Positions 13,873-17,683 of a stretch of DNA of 17,683 nucleotides are shown one piece after another. How positions within the stretch are numbered: the stretch's first letter is position 1; every line of letters starts with the position of its first letter. The DNA is from an uncultured Chloracidobacterium sp. (GTDB lineage: Bacteria; Acidobacteriota; Blastocatellia; Pyrinomonadales; Pyrinomonadaceae), in NCBI GenBank assembly GCA_937941715.1, contig CALDGX010000077.1, forward strand, positions 1 to 17,683, written 5' to 3'. The translations under genes and the position numbers were made by a program. The notes under the pieces were generated by a model that was not told where the DNA came from, searched no databases, and was given only the letters and a program-made list of their open reading frames with translations.

Positions 13873-16077
13873 GCGATATCTGCGTTCGGTGCGGCCCTTA
13901 AGCTGGGCCGGGTAGAAATATACCTCGCGAAGATCGCCTGCTGCATAGCGTTCGGCCTGATCGTTAAAGTGCTTTGACTTCGGGTCACCGCTCTCGCCGC
14001 CCGCCGTCACGGCCTTTGCACGCACCTTCGGCCCAAACTCGACCACCGCGACAAAACTATTTCCGTAAGTTCCGTAAAGTCTCTTCGAACCCATATATCG
14101 ACGGGCCCCGAAAGATGCCAGCGAACCGTAATTGCCGGACGTAAATCCGACCGGTATGCTCGGAGCGGCATCGCTGAACGGGTGAACGATGTCGTTCGTG
14201 AGCCGCTGAAATCGGTTTATCTCACCCCACGGCGTTTGCCACTTGCCAAAATCGGCGGTCAACTTGTCGGATGCGGCGGCCAGCGACTTGAGCAGTTGAC
14301 CGGGCGATGCCCGACGGGCAATGTAGTCTTCCATCGAAAGGTCGGCCTTTCTGGCATCGGCAGCGATCACACGGACGAGGTCCTCGGCCCAAAATATCGC
14401 CAGCGATGTCGGAACCGAATCGACCGACCAGCGGCGATCCCACGCCCTGAGTGCTGCCACCTGGCCGGCAGTAGCGGCTCTCAAAGGATCGTCAGCCGCC
14501 GTTTCGTTCCACGCCTTGAACAACGAAGGAAGTGTACCGTCAAACCACGTCAAATAGCTGTCGTACGCGGCGTCGCGGAGAGTTTCGAGAGTAAAATCGC
14601 GTTTATCACGGAGCACCCGGATCGCGTGCAGACCGCGTGCGGATTCCGTTCCGTTATCGATATATCGCGGATAATCAGACTGTTTTAGACTGCTGGGCCC
14701 GGCGGCGGACCATGGCCAATTATTGCTGTTGTAAAGCCAGCCGCTTTTCGGATCGAGTAGATCCGGCGACTCAGCGATGGTGTGGAGCCCCTTGTGATCG
14801 GTCGCAGGATCCGAACCGTCGACCGGCTTTCTCCAATCAAATTTCGGGTCGCGTCGCGGCATATAGTTGACGTGAAAATAGGCTATGTGTCCGTCGCGGT
14901 CGGCGTAGATCGTTGCGTTTGAGGAGTTCGCCTGCTGCTGCTCCATTACCGACCGAAACTCTTTATAATTTTTGGCCTTGGTCCGCATATACGATTGCGT
15001 CAGGGCCGCGACAGGTTTGTTCATAAGACTCACCGTCACCCACTTGCCATTTTCTTCCCGCACGACCGGGCCGTGCTGCGAATAATAGGTTGTGAATGTG
15101 CGTTGAGCTAAACCCTTTTCGGTCTTAAACGGGATAACGATGTCGGCGGTCGCAAATGGCCTTTCTTCGGTTCCGTACTTGTAATCGTAATGGTTACCGC
15201 GTTTAACGACGGTTTCGAGATACTCGTCGATCGCGTCGGCCTCGCTCGAGGTGTGCATCCAGCCGCAATATTCATTAAAGCCCTGATAGATAAAAAACTG
15301 TCCCCACGTCGATGCACCGTAGGCATTTAGCCCCTCGCCGCTAGTCATCTGCAGTTCCGAGCGAAAAAAGAAAGACGTGTGCGGGTTGATCAGCAGGAGT
15401 GCCTTTTTGTCCTTTGTATTCGAGGGAGCGATCGCGATCCCGTTAGAGCCCAACGGCTCTTTGAAGACGTCGTCGTTAATACCGAATGAGCCATCCGGCA
15501 GTTTCGTATTTCCATAAAACGCGGCCAGATCGCGAAGGTTTATCGACTCGATATCGCCGCCGATGCTGCCCTCGGTAAAGCTGAGCGCCATCCACGGCTC
15601 AAATCGCGTCAGCACGCGCGGTTTGATCTGCGGGTGCTTGGCGAGGTAAAAGTTCAGCCCGTCGGCCCAGGCCGTCATTAGTTTTTGCAGCCAGGCGGGC
15701 GATGCGGCAAAATCACGCTTGAGAATATCCGGATTAATAAACAACTTCTGTCGGAGGTCGCTCCAGATCGCCTTTTCGCCCTCGGCCTCGGCCAGCCGCC
15801 CGAGCGAATTGAGGTAATTGACCTCGATGCGGTTAAAGTCGTCCTCAGCCTGAGCGTAGATCGCACCGAAAACCGCGTCGGCGTCGGTCTTGCCGGTAAC
15901 ATGTGCGATGCCCCACGTATCGCGCACGATCGAGACATTTCCCGCCTGTCGCTCCCAACGTGTAAGCTCAGCATTATTTTCCGCTGCGGCCGCGACCAGA
16001 GCAAATGCCGAGAAAAGACAAATAACTGCCAATCCATTGCGGATCGATCGAACAGTGAGATCTAGTTGTTTATCCAT
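13861..16077 (-). CDS. penicillin acylase family Ntn hydrolase (exported amidase)
   Basis: The protein is 738 aa. A signal peptide spans about 1-32 (NGLAVICLFSAFALVAAAA). The alpha part opens with WERQAGNVSIVRDTWGIAHVTGKTDADAVFGAIYAQAEDD in family-typical order. The predicted nucleophile is Ser211 in EPLGSNG, exposed as the N-terminal residue of the beta chain by autocleavage. The beta part continues with LLLINPH, the YQGFNEYCGW region and the family C-terminal motif GGESGDPKSKHFNDQ. The product should be a periplasmic heterodimer that hydrolyses an amide such as an N-acyl homoserine lactone or a beta-lactam side chain. The substrate cannot be told from sequence. The frame extends upstream to 16248, but ATG 16077 places the signal peptide correctly. 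No Shine-Dalgarno is visible, and a -10 box lies 6 nt before the ATG, so the message may be leaderless. Confidence 0.92.
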   Translation of the reverse strand: MDKQLDLTVRSIRNGLAVICLFSAFALVAAAAENNAELTRWERQAGNVSIVRDTWGIAHVTGKTDADAVFGAIYAQAEDDFNRIEVNYLNSLGRLAEAEGEKAIWSDLRQKLFINPDILKRDFAASPAWLQKLMTAWADGLNFYLAKHPQIKPRVLTRFEPWMALSFTEGSIGGDIESINLRDLAAFYGNTKLPDGSFGINDDVFKEPLGSNGIAIAPSNTKDKKALLLINPHTSFFFRSELQMTSGEGLNAYGASTWGQFFIYQGFNEYCGWMHTSSEADAIDEYLETVVKRGNHYDYKYGTEERPFATADIVIPFKTEKGLAQRTFTTYYSQHGPVVREENGKWVTVSLMNKPVAALTQSYMRTKAKNYKEFRSVMEQQQANSSNATIYADRDGHIAYFHVNYMPRRDPKFDWRKPVDGSDPATDHKGLHTIAESPDLLDPKSGWLYNSNNWPWSAAGPSSLKQSDYPRYIDNGTESARGLHAIRVLRDKRDFTLETLRDAAYDSYLTWFDGTLPSLFKAWNETAADDPLRAATAGQVAALRAWDRRWSVDSVPTSLAIFWAEDLVRVIAADARKADLSMEDYIARRASPGQLLKSLAAASDKLTADFGKWQTPWGEINRFQRLTNDIVHPFSDAAPSIPVGFTSGNYGSLASFGARRYMGSKRLYGTYGNSFVAVVEFGPKVRAKAVTAGGESGDPKSKHFNDQAERYAAGDLREVYFYPAQLKGRTERRYRPGQ

Positions 16078-16083
16078 GCAAGC

Positions 16084-16112
16084 AATATAACGCTGAGAGC
16101 GGATCGACACAA
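16084..16112 (-). promoter_or_regulatory. sigma-70-like promoter giving a leaderless penicillin-acylase mRNA
   Basis: On the minus strand TTGTGT, a 17-nt spacer and TATATT (five of six matches to TATAAT) are followed by 6 nt and then ATG 16077. The predicted transcription start is the A of the start codon. Confidence 0.5.
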
Positions 16113-16208
16113 AGACAGTCTTCAGTTCCGGCCTGAATATCTGAAAAGGCGCTGAATCGTGACAGATCGATACCAGTATCTCAATAGCGCAAGCAACTCT
16201 CAGAAATG

Positions 16209-16214
16209 TAGAAT
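16209..16214 (+). promoter_or_regulatory. -10 box giving a leaderless UPF0016 mRNA
   Basis: TAGAAT (five of six matches to TATAAT) lies exactly 6 nt before ATG 16221, and no Shine-Dalgarno is present. No convincing -35 is seen 16-18 nt upstream. Confidence 0.4.
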
Positions 16215-16220
16215 ACCCAA

Positions 16221-16493
16221 ATGGACTGGAAAATATTTGGAACCGCATTTTTAACCCTTTTTCTGGCAGAACTTGGCGATAAGACGCAGCTTGCAGTTAT
16301 CACGATGACGGCCAGCACCGAGTCAAAGGTTTCCGTTTTTCTCGGCGCCGGTTTGGCGCTGATCGTAGTTACATTCTTGGGCGTATTGCTTGGAGGTGTT
16401 TTAAGTCAGTATGTGCCGACGGAGTGGCTGCAGCGGATCGTCGCGGTTGCTTTTATCGTGATCGGTGCGTTGATGTTGTTCGGCAAACTTTAA
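16221..16493 (+). CDS. half-size UPF0016 / GDT1 (TMEM165-like) cation transporter
   Basis: The protein is 90 aa with three transmembrane helices (about 5-27, 38-60 and 70-88). The first helix carries the family signature ELGDKT (Glu17, Asp20, Lys21, Thr22), the ExGD(K/R)(S/T) motif that lines the cation path. Two-domain members of this family contain the motif twice in about 190-300 aa. This gene encodes a single repeat, so the working unit is probably a homodimer or multimer. Characterised relatives move Mn2+ or Ca2+ out of the cytoplasm. It is divergent from the penicillin-acylase gene and ends before a strong hairpin. The short form also exists in other bacteria, so it need not be a truncation. 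The reading frame is clean from start to stop. Confidence 0.9.
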   Translation: MDWKIFGTAFLTLFLAELGDKTQLAVITMTASTESKVSVFLGAGLALIVVTFLGVLLGGVLSQYVPTEWLQRIVAVAFIVIGALMLFGKL

Positions 16494-16502
16494 AATAAAA
16501 GT

Positions 16503-16525
16503 GGCGGCCGTGGGCAACGGCCGCC
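16503..16525 (-). terminator. rho-independent terminator of the SdrD-like gene
   Basis: GGCGGCCGT and ACGGCCGCC form a 9-bp perfect stem with a 5-nt loop. On the minus strand it is followed by ACTTTTATTTT, a usable U-tract. On the plus strand no U-tract follows, so it acts mainly for the minus-strand gene, although it also lies just after the UPF0016 stop. Confidence 0.8.
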
Positions 16526-16537
16526 GAGGTGGATCCA

Positions 16538-16560
16538 AAACTAGTGGGCAAACTAGTTTG
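16538..16560. repeat. AAACTAGT inverted repeat over the SdrD-like stop codon
   Basis: AAACTAGT and ACTAGTTT form an 8-bp inverted repeat with a 6-nt spacer. The right half is itself the 12-bp palindrome CAAACTAGTTTG (16549-16560), which contains the stop codon. It may add a second hairpin before the terminator at 16503-16525. No other role is evident. Confidence 0.4.
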
Positions 16561-17683
16561 AGGTCCAGTCGAGTCCGGCAATATCATCACTCATCTGAAT
16601 GAGCCTTACCGGGTTGTTGAACGTGTATCGTTTCGCCGATATTTCGAGCACGACGGTTTGTCCGCCTGGAATATCTTCGAATCGGTAGTAACCAAACGCC
16701 CCTGTAACTGCGGTCCTTACCGAGCCATCTTCGAGGGTCAAGGTCATCAGAACGTTCCTGATTCCGTTGCCCTCAGGCGTTGTGACGCGACCATCGACGA
16801 ACAATCCGGCTGCCGAAGGAGCGAGGTTACCAAACCCTACGTCGTAGGTGTGGTTGTTTGATCCCACCGCACCGGTCGTAAGTGCAATGACCGGGTGGAT
16901 ACCCGCAGGCGAACCGGCCGGATTTGAAACATACGCGGCATCCGAGTCGGACGAATCATCGTCACCGAGCTGCGACGTCTGGTCCTTGACCGTCGGCGTC
17001 AATCCGAACAACGGTCCGCCCGAGTTGAAGTCGGCAAGGTTATCGACACGGACCTGATACGCGGTGTTCGGCTGCAGGCCGGTGAAGTAATACTCACCGT
17101 TTGCGTCCGTGATCTGGGCGTTAGACACCTTGGTGATCTGTACGTTGTCAATAAAGATTCGCTGATTGTTAGCATTGCCGGCCGAGTTCATAAAGCGGAT
17201 AGCGGTGGCCGTCACCGGAAGAACGATCGAGCCGGAAGCCACGTAAGCGGCGTCCGTTCCGGTCGTGTATGTCGCGAGCACGACCCAGGTCGATCCATTG
17301 AAATATTCGACGGTCGCACCCTGACTGTTGCTGCGGCGATAGGTGAACGAAAGCGTCGCAGACGAAGCACCCGCAAGGCTGATCACTCGAGCGGCGCCGA
17401 CGCTGGCGTTATTTAAGCGAATCGCGTTGCTGAATGCGCCGTCCAAAACCACACGGACATTTCCGGCCGTGACGTTTCCGTCATCATTAGTCTCCGTCCA
17501 TGGTGTTGAACTCCAATTTGTAGAACCGGTCGTGCCATTGTAAGCGATCGCGGTGAATGTGTCGCCGTATGGCGTGGTCGTGTAGTTGACCGGTGACGAT
17601 CCCTGGTACAACCGCATAGTGACGCCGGGAATACCGTTTTCGCCCGGATCCTGGACACCGTTATTGTTGTTGTCGCGCCAGAC
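16553..17683 (-). CDS. C-terminal part of a large SdrD-like surface or secreted protein, 5' truncated
   Basis: The frame is open to the right window edge (376 codons visible), and the Met at 17617 is internal. Numbered from the edge, residues 1-30 begin an SdrD B-type repeat with a calcium-loop-like DNNNNGVQDPGE and GIPGVTMRLYQ. The second half of that repeat, ITDANGEYYFTGLQPNTAYQV, appears only at residue 191. Between them lies an inserted beta-rich domain of about 160 residues (TVEYFNGSTWVVLATYTT, FIDNVQI) resembling a carbohydrate-binding jelly roll. A second beta module with GDDDSSDSDAAY (about 230-290) follows. The C-terminal module (about 293-376) is carboxypeptidase-regulatory-like: GRVTTPEGNGIRN, FGYYRFEDIPGG and KRYTF. 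No LPxTG motif or C-terminal helix is present, so it is probably secreted or outer-surface bound in a Gram-negative way. An adhesin-like role is inferred. Confidence 0.85.
   Translation of the reverse strand, partial: VWRDNNNNGVQDPGENGIPGVTMRLYQGSSPVNYTTTPYGDTFTAIAYNGTTGSTNWSSTPWTETNDDGNVTAGNVRVVLDGAFSNAIRLNNASVGAARVISLAGASSATLSFTYRRSNSQGATVEYFNGSTWVVLATYTTGTDAAYVASGSIVLPVTATAIRFMNSAGNANNQRIFIDNVQITKVSNAQITDANGEYYFTGLQPNTAYQVRVDNLADFNSGGPLFGLTPTVKDQTSQLGDDDSSDSDAAYVSNPAGSPAGIHPVIALTTGAVGSNNHTYDVGFGNLAPSAAGLFVDGRVTTPEGNGIRNVLMTLTLEDGSVRTAVTGAFGYYRFEDIPGGQTVVLEISAKRYTFNNPVRLIQMSDDIAGLDWTSN

Noticed and set aside
14182..14688. 168-codon open frame on + inside the penicillin-acylase gene
   Set aside because: It is antisense to a well-supported gene, with shadow-like composition and no start signals.
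16078..16248. N-terminal extension of the penicillin acylase
   Set aside because: It would bury the signal peptide behind 57 unrelated residues and overlap the divergent UPF0016 start.
1..17683. CRISPR array, tRNA, rRNA, insertion sequence, prophage or defence system
   Set aside because: No regularly spaced repeats, RNA-gene signatures, transposase or phage-like genes were found on either strand.

Overview
The window reads as chromosomal DNA of a Gram-negative, non-enteric bacterium of moderate GC content. The best guess is Acidobacteriota, probably class Blastocatellia. This rests on recall of family features, not on a search: a secreted SdrD-like protein ending in a carboxypeptidase-regulatory-like repeat with a GRVTTPEGNGIRN-type start, a DUF3857 transglutaminase-like protein, a fused tandem M16 peptidase, and an ECF sigma factor paired with an RskA-type anti-sigma factor. 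There is no sign of a prophage, plasmid, insertion sequence, CRISPR array, tRNA or rRNA. The gene set is mostly housekeeping and envelope genes.

Layout. (1) A 5'-truncated DUF3857/transglutaminase-like gene on + (1-1724) ends at a bidirectional hairpin (1751-1776). (2) A run of minus-strand genes follows. In transcription order these are dxs (9405-7477), a membrane-anchored DsbA-like thiol oxidoreductase (7461-6700), a VKOR-type quinone-linked disulfide reductase overlapping it by 4 nt (6703-6239), an ECF sigma factor (6103-5543), its RskA-like anti-sigma factor overlapping by 4 nt (5546-4686), and an exported two-domain M16 peptidase (4584-1804). (3) A small exported Spy/CpxP-like LTxxQ protein on + (9615-10193) ends at a strong bidirectional terminator. 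(4) A minus-strand pair follows: a YtxH-like protein (11252-10815) and a DUF948-like protein (10805-10266). It is divergent from lepA (11424-13226), which is followed by a two-TM protein of unknown function (13258-13833). (5) A penicillin-acylase-family Ntn hydrolase on - (16077-13861) is divergent from a half-size UPF0016/GDT1 cation transporter on + (16221-16493). (6) The 3' part of a large SdrD-like surface protein on - (16553-17683) runs off the window end.

How the genes fit together. The DsbA-like protein and VKOR form a complete oxidative protein-folding pair: the first makes disulfides and the second reoxidises it using quinone. Dxs, encoded immediately upstream, feeds isoprenoid synthesis and hence the quinone side chain. 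The sigma/anti-sigma pair looks like a translationally coupled envelope-sensing switch, with the exported M16 peptidase downstream as a possible target. YtxH-like and DUF948-like proteins also sit together in the Bacillus ytxGHJ stress operon.

No new multi-gene system is convincingly present. The more interesting signals are small. Two divergent genes look leaderless, with a -10 box exactly 6 nt before the ATG. A shared TTGTTACAAT extended -10 sits on both strands between the ytxH-like gene and lepA. The adhesin has a roughly 160-residue domain inserted inside an SdrD B-type repeat. Dxs has a GDSS variant of its thiamine-diphosphate motif.
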